From: Hyphomicrobiales bacterium
GTDB lineage: Bacteria > Pseudomonadota > Alphaproteobacteria > Rhizobiales > Rhizobiaceae
Assembly: GCA_900471515.1 (NCBI GenBank)
Contig: UCFC01000010.1
Location: 372,001 to 436,000 of the forward strand
Length of the DNA: 64,000 nucleotides
Direction of reading: 5' to 3'
Shown here: positions 26,437 through 34,021 of the stretch, one piece after another
How the letters are laid out: each line of letters begins with the position of its first letter
Numbering within the stretch: the first letter of the stretch is position 1
Notes under the pieces: generated by a model
The model's database searches: none
The model's input: the letters and a program-made list of their open reading frames with translations, nothing else
What the model was told of the DNA's origin: nothing
Position numbers and translations under genes: made by a program

Positions 26437-27797
26437 TGAAGAGCTTCGACGCAATCTTCATCGGCGCCGGCCAGTCCGGCCCGTTCCTCGCCGCCCGCAT
26501 GGCGGAAAAAGGCATGAAGGTGGCGCTGATCGAACGCAAGTTCCTCGGCGGCACCTGCGTCAATGCAGGCTGCATGCCCACGAAGACGCTGGTCGCCAGC
26601 GCGCGCGCCGCCCATGTGGCGCGACGCGGCGCCGAGTACGGGGTGCAGATCCCGGGCGAAATCGCAATCGACATGAAGACCGTGCGCAATCGGGCAGAGA
26701 CGATCATCGCGAATGCCCGCAACGGTTTGGGCGGCTGGTTCGCCGGCATGAAAACCATGACCGTCATCTACGGCCATGCCCGCTTCACGGGCCCGAAAGA
26801 AATCGTCGTCAACGGCGAGACGCTGACGGCGCCGAAGATCTTCCTCAATGTCGGCGCACGCCCGACCATCCCCGACATGCCGGGCCTTGCCGATATCGAC
26901 TATCTGACCAGCACCGGCATCATCCATCTCGACAGCCTGCCGAGCCATCTCGTCATCGTCGGCGGCAGCTATATCGGCCTGGAATTCGCACAGATGTATC
27001 GGCGCTTCGGGGCGGAGGTGACGGTGATCGAGCGCGGCCCGAAGCTCGCCTCCCGCGAGGATGAGGACATTTCCGACGCGATCGCCGATATCCTGACGTC
27101 CGAGGGCATAAGGATCCATACCGACGTCAAGGACATCCGCTTCGCCAGGAGCGCCGATGGCGCAGCCGTAACGGTCGATTCCAAGACGATCGAGGCAAGC
27201 CACGTGCTTGTCGCCACCGGCCGGACGCCGAATACCGACGACCTCGGGCTCGATGCCGCGGGCGTCGCCGTCGACAGGCGCGGCTTCATCACCGTCGACG
27301 ACCGGCTGGCCACCAACGTGGAAGGCATCTGGGCGCTTGGCGACTGCAACGGTCAGGGCGCCTTCACCCATACGTCCTACAATGATTTCGAGATTGCCGC
27401 TGCCAATCTGCTCGACGGCGGCGACCGCAGGGTTTCGAGCCGCATTCTCGCCTACGCCCTCTATATCGACCCGCCGCTCGGCCGCGTCGGCATGACGGAA
27501 AAGCAGGCGCGCGCCTCCGGCCGCAAGATCATGGTCTCGACCCGCCCGATGAGCCGTGTCGGCCGCGCCAACGAGCGCGGTGAAACCAAGGGCTTCATGA
27601 AGGTGGTTGCGGATGCGGAAACCAAGGAAATCCTGGGTGCCGCCATCCTCGGCATCGAGGGCGACGAAGCGATTCACGGCTTCATCGACGCCATGAATGC
27701 CGGCACGACCTATCCGGCACTGCAATGGTCCGTGCCGATCCACCCGACGGTTTCAGAACTGATCCCGACGCTGCTGGGTGACCTGAAGGCGGTCTGA
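26436..27797 (+). CDS. FAD-dependent pyridine nucleotide-disulfide oxidoreductase (mercuric-reductase-like)
   Basis: This 453-residue class I disulfide reductase has an FAD motif AIFIGAGQSGPFLAARMA, a redox pair in GGTCVNAGCMPTK (cysteines about residues 41 and 46), an NAD motif VIVGGSYIGLEFAQMY, a second FAD motif GIWALGDCNGQGAFTHTSYN, and a dimerisation domain ending in VPIHPTVSELIP with the catalytic histidine and glutamate. It has no N-terminal heavy-metal domain and no C-terminal vicinal cysteine pair, so mercury reduction is unlikely. It may instead be a quinone, mycothiol-like or other disulfide reductase. It is coupled to the DUF4126 gene upstream. The long upstream extension of the frame is the latter in another register. 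Confidence 0.85.
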   Translation: MKSFDAIFIGAGQSGPFLAARMAEKGMKVALIERKFLGGTCVNAGCMPTKTLVASARAAHVARRGAEYGVQIPGEIAIDMKTVRNRAETIIANARNGLGGWFAGMKTMTVIYGHARFTGPKEIVVNGETLTAPKIFLNVGARPTIPDMPGLADIDYLTSTGIIHLDSLPSHLVIVGGSYIGLEFAQMYRRFGAEVTVIERGPKLASREDEDISDAIADILTSEGIRIHTDVKDIRFARSADGAAVTVDSKTIEASHVLVATGRTPNTDDLGLDAAGVAVDRRGFITVDDRLATNVEGIWALGDCNGQGAFTHTSYNDFEIAAANLLDGGDRRVSSRILAYALYIDPPLGRVGMTEKQARASGRKIMVSTRPMSRVGRANERGETKGFMKVVADAETKEILGAAILGIEGDEAIHGFIDAMNAGTTYPALQWSVPIHPTVSELIPTLLGDLKAV

Positions 27798-27831
27798 TCC
27801 GCCGAAACTGCAATCAGCCGGAGGCCAGCCA

Positions 27832-28401
27832 TTGAATATCGAACTGCTGATCGAGAACTACGGCCTTCCGGCGATCTTTCTCGGCACCGCGTTCGAGGGC
27901 GAAACCGCCGCCTTTCTCGGCGGCGTCATCGCCCATCGCGGCCTTCTGACCTATTGGGCGGCCTCGATGGCAGCCTCGGCAGGATCCTTCGCCGGGGATC
28001 AAATGTGGTTCTTTGCCGGCCGCTATGCCGCCCACTGGACCTTCGTTCGCCGCGTTATGGAGACGCCGGCGCTCGCACGCGTCACGCAGCTTCTCGAAAA
28101 ATATCCGACCGGCTTCATCTTCGCCTTCCGCTTTCTGGTCGGGTTGCGGACGATCAGCCCGATCGTCATCGGCACGACGCGCATATCGACGCAGAAGTTC
28201 CTCGTCCTCAACTTGCTTGCGGCACTCATCTGGGGTCAGCTCTTCACAGCGCTCGGCTATGCCTTCGGCCATGGAATCCACCAGATATTCGGCCGCCTGC
28301 CGCTGCATCATCATCTGCTCATCGCCCTCGGCGCCGGCGCCCTTGTGGCGGGCGCGGCGCTGATGCTTCGCAAGATGAAACCCGGCGTCAGGCACCCGTA
28401 A
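27832..28401 (+). CDS. DedA-family membrane protein
   Basis: This 189-residue VTT/DedA integral membrane protein has the conserved EGETAAFLGGVIAHRG, GDQMWFFAGRY and FIFAFRFLVGLRTISPIVIG segments, the last holding the DedA arginine pair. Members move phospholipids across membranes or maintain proton motive force and drug tolerance. The start is TTG 27832 with GGAGG at 27820-27824, and no ATG is available nearby. It ends six bases before the convergent xylitol-dehydrogenase-like gene. Confidence 0.85.
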   Translation: MNIELLIENYGLPAIFLGTAFEGETAAFLGGVIAHRGLLTYWAASMAASAGSFAGDQMWFFAGRYAAHWTFVRRVMETPALARVTQLLEKYPTGFIFAFRFLVGLRTISPIVIGTTRISTQKFLVLNLLAALIWGQLFTALGYAFGHGIHQIFGRLPLHHHLLIALGAGALVAGAALMLRKMKPGVRHP

Positions 28402-28407
28402 GGCACC

Positions 28408-29451
28408 TTACTCCATGACGATCTGCAGCTTGACGTCCGTGGGACGTGCCTCGACGGCGCGATCGAAGGCCTTGATCGAATCCTCGAAGGTGAAGGTCTC
28501 CGAGATCAGCGGTTTCAGATCGACACGACCCGATCCGAGAAGCGCGATCGAGCGCTCGTACTGGTGCGCGTAGCGGAATACCGTCTCGATGCGGATTTCC
28601 TTCGTCGAAGCCGTCGAGACGTCGAAGCCGATCGGATTGACCGGCAGGCCGACGGCGACGATGACACCGCCCGGGCGCGGCAGGGCCATGATCGTCTCCC
28701 AGGCCTTCGGCGAGCCCGAGCACTCGAACACGACGTCGGCCCCCCAGCCGTCGGTCAGGCGAGCGACTTCTTCGGCGAGGTTCTTCTCGCGGATATTGAC
28801 CGGGATAACACCCTGATATTGCGCGGCAATGTCGAGCTTCGGCTGGGCAAGGTCGGCGACGATGGCGCGGGCGCAGCCGCCGGCAAGGGCAGCGATCGCC
28901 ACCATCGTGCCGATCGGGCCGGCGCCGAGCACGACAGCGGTATCACCAGGCGCGATCTTCGCCTTGGTTGCCGCCTGCATGCCGACGGCGAAAGGCTCGA
29001 CCATGGCGCCTTCGGCGAAACTGACATTGTCCGGCAGCTTGAACGTGTAGTTGGCGGGATGGACGACCTCGGGCGTCAGCACGCCATGGATCGGCGGCGT
29101 TGCCCAGAAGGTCACGGCCGGATCGACATTGTACATGCCGAGGCGACTTGCCTTGGAATTGGGATCGGGAATGCCGGGCTCCATGCAGACGCGATCGCCG
29201 ACCTTCAGATGCGTCACACCGGCGCCGACCTCGACGACCGTGCCTGCCGCTTCATGGCCGAGCACCATCGGTTCGTTGACGATGAAGGGGCCGATCTTGC
29301 CATGCGTATAATAATGCACGTCGGAGCCGCAGACCCCCACGGTATGGATCTTGATCTTCACCTGCCCGGGGCCTGTCTCCAGAGGCAGATCGATTTCGCG
29401 AAGCGCAAGCTCATGCTGACGCTCCAGTACGAGCGCGCGGACTTTGGTCAT
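28408..29451 (-). CDS. Zinc-type polyol dehydrogenase (xylitol dehydrogenase-like)
   Basis: This 347-residue medium-chain dehydrogenase interconverts a polyol and a ketose using NAD, probably xylitol and D-xylulose. Catalytic zinc ligands are visible in [17 protein letters not shown] and [15 protein letters not shown], with MEPFAVG-like [11 protein letters not shown] later. The NAD fold is [17 protein letters not shown]. The structural-zinc lobe ([14 protein letters not shown]) has lost its cysteines, as in sorbitol and xylitol dehydrogenases. No transporter or kinase lies beside it, so the in vivo substrate is not fixed by context. Confidence 0.82.
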   Translation of the reverse strand: MTKVRALVLERQHELALREIDLPLETGPGQVKIKIHTVGVCGSDVHYYTHGKIGPFIVNEPMVLGHEAAGTVVEVGAGVTHLKVGDRVCMEPGIPDPNSKASRLGMYNVDPAVTFWATPPIHGVLTPEVVHPANYTFKLPDNVSFAEGAMVEPFAVGMQAATKAKIAPGDTAVVLGAGPIGTMVAIAALAGGCARAIVADLAQPKLDIAAQYQGVIPVNIREKNLAEEVARLTDGWGADVVFECSGSPKAWETIMALPRPGGVIVAVGLPVNPIGFDVSTASTKEIRIETVFRYAHQYERSIALLGSGRVDLKPLISETFTFEDSIKAFDRAVEARPTDVKLQIVME

Positions 29452-29689
29452 GATCGGTTTCCTTCCCTATGGCTCCCGCGATTCATGGGCGCCGTTGCTG
29501 CGACTATAGGACCGCATGGCCCCGCAGTTCAATCATATCCGAGAGGCTTTTGCCCGCCGTGTGACGAAATGCTCACATGGGCATCACCCGAAAGATAAAC
29601 CCGGCCTAGACATCCGTATGATTCCGGAAAAGCCCGGCGAGGACTACATTTATCAATGACGACGACGACAAGGCGGAAGGAGAAAAGCG

Positions 29690-29890
29690 ATGAAGCACGA
29701 CAACGACAACATCCGCAGAAACCCGTCATCCAACGCGCAGATCACGCGTCAACTCCGCAAATTCTGGCGCAACGTGCTCGACGAGGCGATTGCTCTCCTC
29801 CAGCCGGACCGCCAGGCGCAGCCCCTGCTTCAGCCGGTGCGGGTTATTGCACGGGCGCGGGATCGAAATCGCCCGCCGCAGCGTTATTAG
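29690..29890 (+). CDS. Small hypothetical basic protein
   Basis: I do not recognise this 66-residue protein. It is hydrophilic and rich in arginine and asparagine (MKHDNDNIRRN at its start) with an internal amphipathic stretch ITRQLRKFWRNVLDEAIALL. There is no signal or membrane segment. It is supported by a good ribosome site (aaggag, about seven bases before ATG 29690) and by lying between two plus-direction genes in open sequence. A function cannot be assigned. Confidence 0.5.
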   Translation: MKHDNDNIRRNPSSNAQITRQLRKFWRNVLDEAIALLQPDRQAQPLLQPVRVIARARDRNRPPQRY

Positions 29891-29964
29891 GCATGCGCCG
29901 GCATGGCGTGGCGGGAGCATGACGCGCCCGGCACCATGCGGACGGCAACGTAAGGAAGACCGTC

Positions 29965-30327
29965 ATGAAATCGATTGTGTCATTCTGCCTGTTCGCATCC
30001 CTTTTCCTTGCTGCAAACGAGGCGTCTGCGGCAATCGAAGAAGCATCGCTTCCGCCACCGCAACAGGAAGAAAAGCTGGTGCCGGCCAATCTCGAACTCA
30101 CCTTCACCGGCCCTGTCGATCTTGCCCGCTCGACCGCGACCCTGCTCGACGAGCAGGGGCTTACCTTGCCCACCGGAAAACCCTTCCTGTCGGGACCGGA
30201 CGGTTCCGTTTTCAAGGTTCCGCTCGATCCGGCGATGGCGCCCGGCATCTACACGCTTAACTGGCGGGTACTGTCGATGGATGGCCGCAGCGCCGAAGGC
30301 CGCTACCAGTTCCGGGTCGAGCCCTGA
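29965..30327 (+). CDS. CopC-like periplasmic protein lacking copper ligands
   Basis: This 120-residue exported protein has a signal peptide ending near EASAA, then the CopC beta-barrel pattern VPANLELTFTGPVDLARST and GIYTLNWRVLSMDGRSAEGRYQFRV. In true CopC the mature N-terminus begins with histidine and the late loop reads DGH. Here the mature start has no histidine and the loop has arginine (DGRSAEG), so the Cu(II) site appears lost. It may be a structural relative with another role. No copD or copA lies nearby. Confidence 0.75.
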   Translation: MKSIVSFCLFASLFLAANEASAAIEEASLPPPQQEEKLVPANLELTFTGPVDLARSTATLLDEQGLTLPTGKPFLSGPDGSVFKVPLDPAMAPGIYTLNWRVLSMDGRSAEGRYQFRVEP

Positions 30328-30426
30328 ACCTTCGGGCGTGCGGAGGCAACTGTCGCGCCCACGGAGAAATCAAACCGTGCTGCGAACCCGAGCACAATGC
30401 GACACCTCCGATACTGGCGGCGCTGA

Positions 30427-31206
30427 CTAACTCGGCGAAGCGTCGTGGCCGCCGGCGGCGCGCTGACCGAGGCGGGCGACCACTTCGGTACGGTTCTGTG
30501 CCTGCAACTTGCGCATTATGTGCTGTAGATGCATCTTCACCGTATGGCCGGACAGATTGAGTTTTCCCGCAATGACCTTGTTTGAGCAGCCGCATTGCAA
30601 CTCGGCAAGGACATCCGCTTCCCGAGGGGTAAAATCGGCGATCGCCAGGTACTGCGTCCTGTCCTCCAGGCTTTTCTCGGCCTCGTTTCTGGCCGGAACG
30701 TGCTCGTCTGAGCCGTTTGTCACAGCGCCCAGCAGTTGCGGGAAGAATGTTCCCCCTGCCAGCACGAGACGAAGTCCGGCAAGGGCGATGTCAACGGGAA
30801 GTGAGGTCGAGAAAAAGCCGCGGATGCCGATCTTCAGCGCCTGACGGGCTATGTCGACGTCATCCGTACCTGAGAGCAACGTGATAGGAGCCTCAGGAAA
30901 CCGCGCGGCAATCGCTGCCAGATCATCACGCAGGCTGGCGCTCTCAACGCTCCTGCCGGCCAGATCCAATGCAATCAGACGCACTTCCGCTCCAAGAGCC
31001 CTATCGAGACTCTCGGTCGAGACCAGATCGATGAAGTTCCACCCTGCAAGCTCTCGCTCAAGAAGCTTCACCACGGTGGTGCGCGCCAGAGTAGAATGCT
31101 CAATGATGATCACAGTTGGTGTATTGCGCCCCATGCGGCGCTTAGTTCCAGCACTGTCGGACACTTGCGTGCTCCCCCGAATATGTGCGACCCAACAGCG
31201 ATCCAT
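30427..31206 (-). CDS. LuxR/FixJ-type regulator with degenerate receiver
   Basis: This 259-residue response-regulator-like transcription factor has a receiver-like domain (about residues 30-150) and a LuxR helix-turn-helix (DFTPREADVLAELQCGCSNK, then HTVKMHLQHIMRKLQ) at the C-terminus. The probable phosphorylation aspartate is D81 in IALDLAG. The acidic pair is reduced (IIIEHS), and the conserved lysine is replaced in RGFFSTSLP. Phosphorylation control is therefore doubtful. ATG 31206 has CAGGAAT upstream; ATG 31134 is an alternative. No histidine kinase is adjacent. It lies downstream of the glycine-rich gene on the same strand and beside the type I secretion genes, so regulation of that locus is plausible. 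Confidence 0.82.
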   Translation of the reverse strand: MDRCWVAHIRGSTQVSDSAGTKRRMGRNTPTVIIIEHSTLARTTVVKLLERELAGWNFIDLVSTESLDRALGAEVRLIALDLAGRSVESASLRDDLAAIAARFPEAPITLLSGTDDVDIARQALKIGIRGFFSTSLPVDIALAGLRLVLAGGTFFPQLLGAVTNGSDEHVPARNEAEKSLEDRTQYLAIADFTPREADVLAELQCGCSNKVIAGKLNLSGHTVKMHLQHIMRKLQAQNRTEVVARLGQRAAGGHDASPS

Positions 31207-31693
31207 ATTATTCCTGTTCTCGCTTCATGTCATGATAAAAAGCGAGTGTATTATCCATATCAATAGTCTGATCTCTCAGCATAATTCTTATAGTCTATGA
31301 GATCTCGGCGAGAGATAGCTGGGGCTGCGGAGCGCGTTCACGAGCTTACTATGAGGGCCACCGGTTCGACTTATCGGCGCAAACTTTCCATTCCCCGCCG
31401 AATTCACGTATGGCAAGCGGAGTCAACAAAGCTTTCAAAGGCACTGAAAATACAACCGATCTATTACGGACCGGTTCAGGAAGAAGCCGCGGAATATGGC
31501 GAGATGCCGATCAGCCCGGATTTGTTTCGATATTTCAACCCAAAGCAGTCGCAGACCCTGACAGCAAGTCGGTCAACGGGAAAAGCGACAAGGGCACGGG
31601 GCTGACAATCGCCCATTATGATTAGGGAAACCGGAGGCTCCGATAACGTGTTGATACCATTCAACATGGCTTTTGCCGGCCGGAGGCGATCCG
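31207..31693. other. 487-base intergenic region upstream of the LuxR-type gene
   Basis: The part next to the regulator is visibly AT-richer than the rest of the window and contains an inverted repeat, CTCGCTT (31219-31225) / AAGCGAG (31240-31246), just before the regulator start. It may be an operator or a leader hairpin. Two short overlapping frames between 31297 and 31625 show no recognisable motif or convincing ribosome site, and I do not call them. No terminator was identified after the glycine-rich gene. Confidence 0.5.
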
Positions 31694-32782
31694 CTAGCTG
31701 TGCATGAAGCCTAGAATGTCGTCTACGAGAGCCGAATGGGCGTCCGTAAGGTTGCCATCTCCGCCGTGGCCCGCGATGCCGGCCAGTTGAAGCGCATGCT
31801 GGTCGTAGAGAACGTGGTCGATCTGTTGGGCGTCCGCCGTCCCACCGGCGGGAACGGCGATGTTGATGGGATGGAAATAGGCGAAATTGACGTCCAGCAT
31901 GCTTCCGGTCGACGACCCGACGCCACCGCCGCCGCCCACCTGGCTGCCGGTAAAAATCGTGTCCGACGACAGGTTGAAGCCGCCGCCATCGCCGCCGATA
32001 CCCGCAATCTGCACCGTACCCTGGTCGAAAATCACATTGTTCGTCTGATGAGCCTCGGCAGAGCCGCCTGCGGCGCCTATGGCAATGTTGATCGGTGAGA
32101 ATATGGCGACACTCACATCGACCATGCTGCCGATGAAATATCCATCGCCGCCGTGGCCTGCATAATTGTCGCCGGTCAACGTGAGCGCCGTTCCGGGGCT
32201 CATCAACGGGCCGTGGCTTGCGATGTTATGGTCCCCGCCCGCGCCGCCGACACCACCAATCTGGGTTGCCCCCTGCAGGAACAGTGCGTTGTTCGATTGC
32301 TCGGAATGCGCCACCGCGTCGGGGCCAACGGCCACCGCAGTATTGACGGGGGTGAACACCGCGACCGCGGTGCTTACGAGGCCGCCGTAGAAGAGACCGT
32401 CACCCCCGGCGCCAGCATGGTTGGCACCGTCGCCGCCGCCGATGGAAACGTTACCGCTTCCGCCATTTCCGCCGATCCCGGCCATTTCGGTGGGATGCTG
32501 GTTGATGAGCGCGTCGTTGCCCTGGAAGGCATCCGCAGCCGAATGAGGTCCCGCAATAGCCGCGTTGGACGGCATGAAGACGGCCAACGCGTTGCTGCTG
32601 ATCACGCCCTCGCTTATTCCATCCCCTCCGCTGCCGGCTGAATTGTAGCTCGGGCCGGAAGCGACATCCAACGGAAGCCAGGTCGGCACCAGCGCCAGAT
32701 GCCCCGCAGCCACGTTGGAGGCGAGGTGTTGGTCGGTGCCCGCTTTGGGCGGGTCTTCCAGCAAGGGACGAGCTTCCGTCAT
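31694..32782 (-). CDS. Glycine-rich four-repeat protein, candidate type I secretion substrate
   Basis: This is an unrecognised protein of 362 residues, free of cysteine, with no N-terminal signal peptide. After a 50-residue leader come four imperfect repeats beginning at about residues 51, 126, 210 and 285. Each opens with GGDG (GGVG in the last), continues with a hydrophobic stretch of the type VAIFSPINIAIG, then a QxNN/QxDH segment, and closes with QIAGIGGDGG-like sequence. This resembles a beta-solenoid or beta-roll design but is not the canonical RTX nonapeptide. The start at 32782 has GGAGACGG before it, and the frame extends to a weak TTG at 32890. It is divergent from a paralogous gene that is followed by a type I exporter. 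Confidence 0.7.
   Translation of the reverse strand: MTEARPLLEDPPKAGTDQHLASNVAAGHLALVPTWLPLDVASGPSYNSAGSGGDGISEGVISSNALAVFMPSNAAIAGPHSAADAFQGNDALINQHPTEMAGIGGNGGSGNVSIGGGDGANHAGAGGDGLFYGGLVSTAVAVFTPVNTAVAVGPDAVAHSEQSNNALFLQGATQIGGVGGAGGDHNIASHGPLMSPGTALTLTGDNYAGHGGDGYFIGSMVDVSVAIFSPINIAIGAAGGSAEAHQTNNVIFDQGTVQIAGIGGDGGGFNLSSDTIFTGSQVGGGGGVGSSTGSMLDVNFAYFHPINIAVPAGGTADAQQIDHVLYDQHALQLAGIAGHGGDGNLTDAHSALVDDILGFMHS
31745..32632 (-). repeat. Four tandem repeat units of 75-84 codons within the glycine-rich gene
   Basis: The four units share the order GGDG, a V-A-x-F-x-P-x-N-x-A core, a Q-x-N-N segment, then A-G-I-G-G-x-G-G. The spacing between unit starts is 75, 84 and 75 residues. Divergence between units is considerable, so this is an old internal duplication and not a recent DNA-level tandem array. 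Confidence 0.7.
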
Positions 32783-33342
32783 TACCGTCTCCAGTCTGCC
32801 GGCAGCCACACGGCCATCGTGTGCGCAGCGGCTTGCACCTGAATTGCTCCGGCATTTTGCATCTGAACGGGAAAAAAGCAGAGCCTGCAATTCGTCTACG
32901 CCCTGTCGGCTAGTTCTGTAGCCGTTTGGCTGTCATGGCCGCAGCGTTCCTTTGTGGGAGATCGGCAGCGGACGGCCCCTTCTGGGACAGACATCCTGGA
33001 TATGTTTCTTGGTCCCGAACAGGATTTCCTCCGCCGGGCGCCCCATGATCGGGACCTTGAAATTCAGGCGGTTTGCCCGGGTCTCTCCGGGCCGATGCGA
33101 TCGCAGATATGACCTTGTTCACGCCGTCCGGCGCCAGCCGCCAAGTATCATTGCAAAACAACGGCCCGCCCAAGCATACGCCCGAAGGAACGTCGCCGAA
33201 TATCTAGATAGTTCGCAGATTAAATTGCGAGCAATATTCACCCGCGGTTGTATTGGCTGGCGGTGACATGATGAACACCCACACCGTAGGGGGAACGCCG
33301 TAGAACAATCACGGACGAAACGGAGTAGAAGGAGTAACATCG
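32783..33342. other. 560-base divergent intergenic region between the two glycine-rich genes
   Basis: It must hold the promoters for both glycine-rich genes. The segment near 33195-33240 is AT-rich and includes ttaaattgcgagcaatatt, a plausible promoter area for the plus-strand secretion operon. An 87-codon minus frame at 32910-33173 and an overlapping minus frame encoding a basic stretch ending near 32937 show no recognised motif, and I leave them uncalled. No mobile-element end was identified. Confidence 0.45.
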
Positions 33343-33918
33343 ATGCCTATTCCACAAGTATCTGACACGATTCACCTCAACAACCCGGATGCTGGCGACG
33401 CGAATGCCGGCAACGGTGGTGATGGCTTCAACTATGGAAACATTGACTACAACCCGGTCGCATATGTCTCGCCCGTACAAACGGTCGAGGGAGCATATAC
33501 CGATCTGCACAACGGCGATCACGTTTGGCAGTCGGCAGGCTGGGGCTCCGGCGACGGCGGAGCGGGTGGCTTTGCCCAGGCCCAGAACGGATTCCTGGCG
33601 GCGGTCACGAACAGCGGTTCCGGCGGCGCGGGGGGAGATTCCAACTCCAACGGCGACCAGGGAAACACCAGCGGCGGCGACACCGCTACGGTGAATGCGG
33701 CAACGACCGCGACACAATATACGCAACTGATGGCCGATCAGCATGCCACGATTCTCGCCGGTGTCGGCGGCAACGGTGGTAACGGGAACATGGCCCGGGG
33801 CGGCGATATCGCATCAGCTCTGGTTCACACGGATCCGGAAACGACGACGGTGAACAACGCTCTCGATCATTTCGTAAACGCCTTCGGCGACATCGATCTC
33901 AGCCATATTGGCTCATGA
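33343..33918 (+). CDS. Glycine-rich secreted protein candidate beside type I exporter
   Basis: This unrecognised 191-residue protein has no cysteine and no signal peptide. Residues 23-50 (GNGGDGFNYG, then YNPVAYVSPVQTVEG) match the opening of the repeat in the divergent gene. Residues 129-148 (LMADQHATILAGVGGNGG) match its closing part, with a Gly/Ser/Asn-rich insert between them. The two genes are therefore paralogous. AAGGAG at 33329-33334 supports the start. It is followed, after 103 bases, by a type I secretion ATPase and membrane-fusion protein. Genes in this position are usually the exported substrate. The C-terminal 30 residues, with few charges and ending in LSHIGS, could carry the secretion signal. 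Confidence 0.72.
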   Translation: MPIPQVSDTIHLNNPDAGDANAGNGGDGFNYGNIDYNPVAYVSPVQTVEGAYTDLHNGDHVWQSAGWGSGDGGAGGFAQAQNGFLAAVTNSGSGGAGGDSNSNGDQGNTSGGDTATVNAATTATQYTQLMADQHATILAGVGGNGGNGNMARGGDIASALVHTDPETTTVNNALDHFVNAFGDIDLSHIGS

Positions 33919-34021
33919 ACTCAAGTGCCGAGGGTCGCCGGTTCCGGCCGGCGACCCCGATAGGTTGCTGAACGAGCAGGCAGCCTCTTCTTGTCAGTAT
34001 CAAGTGCAGCGAGATCTGATA

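Noticed and set aside
26436..27797. Mercuric reductase function
   Set aside because: The N-terminal mercury-binding domain and C-terminal cysteine pair are absent, and no mer genes are nearby.
31297..31625. Two overlapping short plus frames in the gap upstream of the LuxR-type gene
   Set aside because: No ribosome site that decides a start, no motif, and composition unlike neighbouring genes.
32910..33173. 87-codon minus frame and an overlapping frame in the divergent glycine-rich gap
   Set aside because: Neither resembles a known family, neither has a ribosome site, and both lie where promoters are expected. A transposase remnant was considered but no motif fits.
31745..33810. Canonical RTX calcium-binding repeats in the glycine-rich proteins
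   Set aside because: GGDG and GGxGG motifs occur once per 60-80 residues, not as tandem nonapeptides, so an RTX call is not justified.
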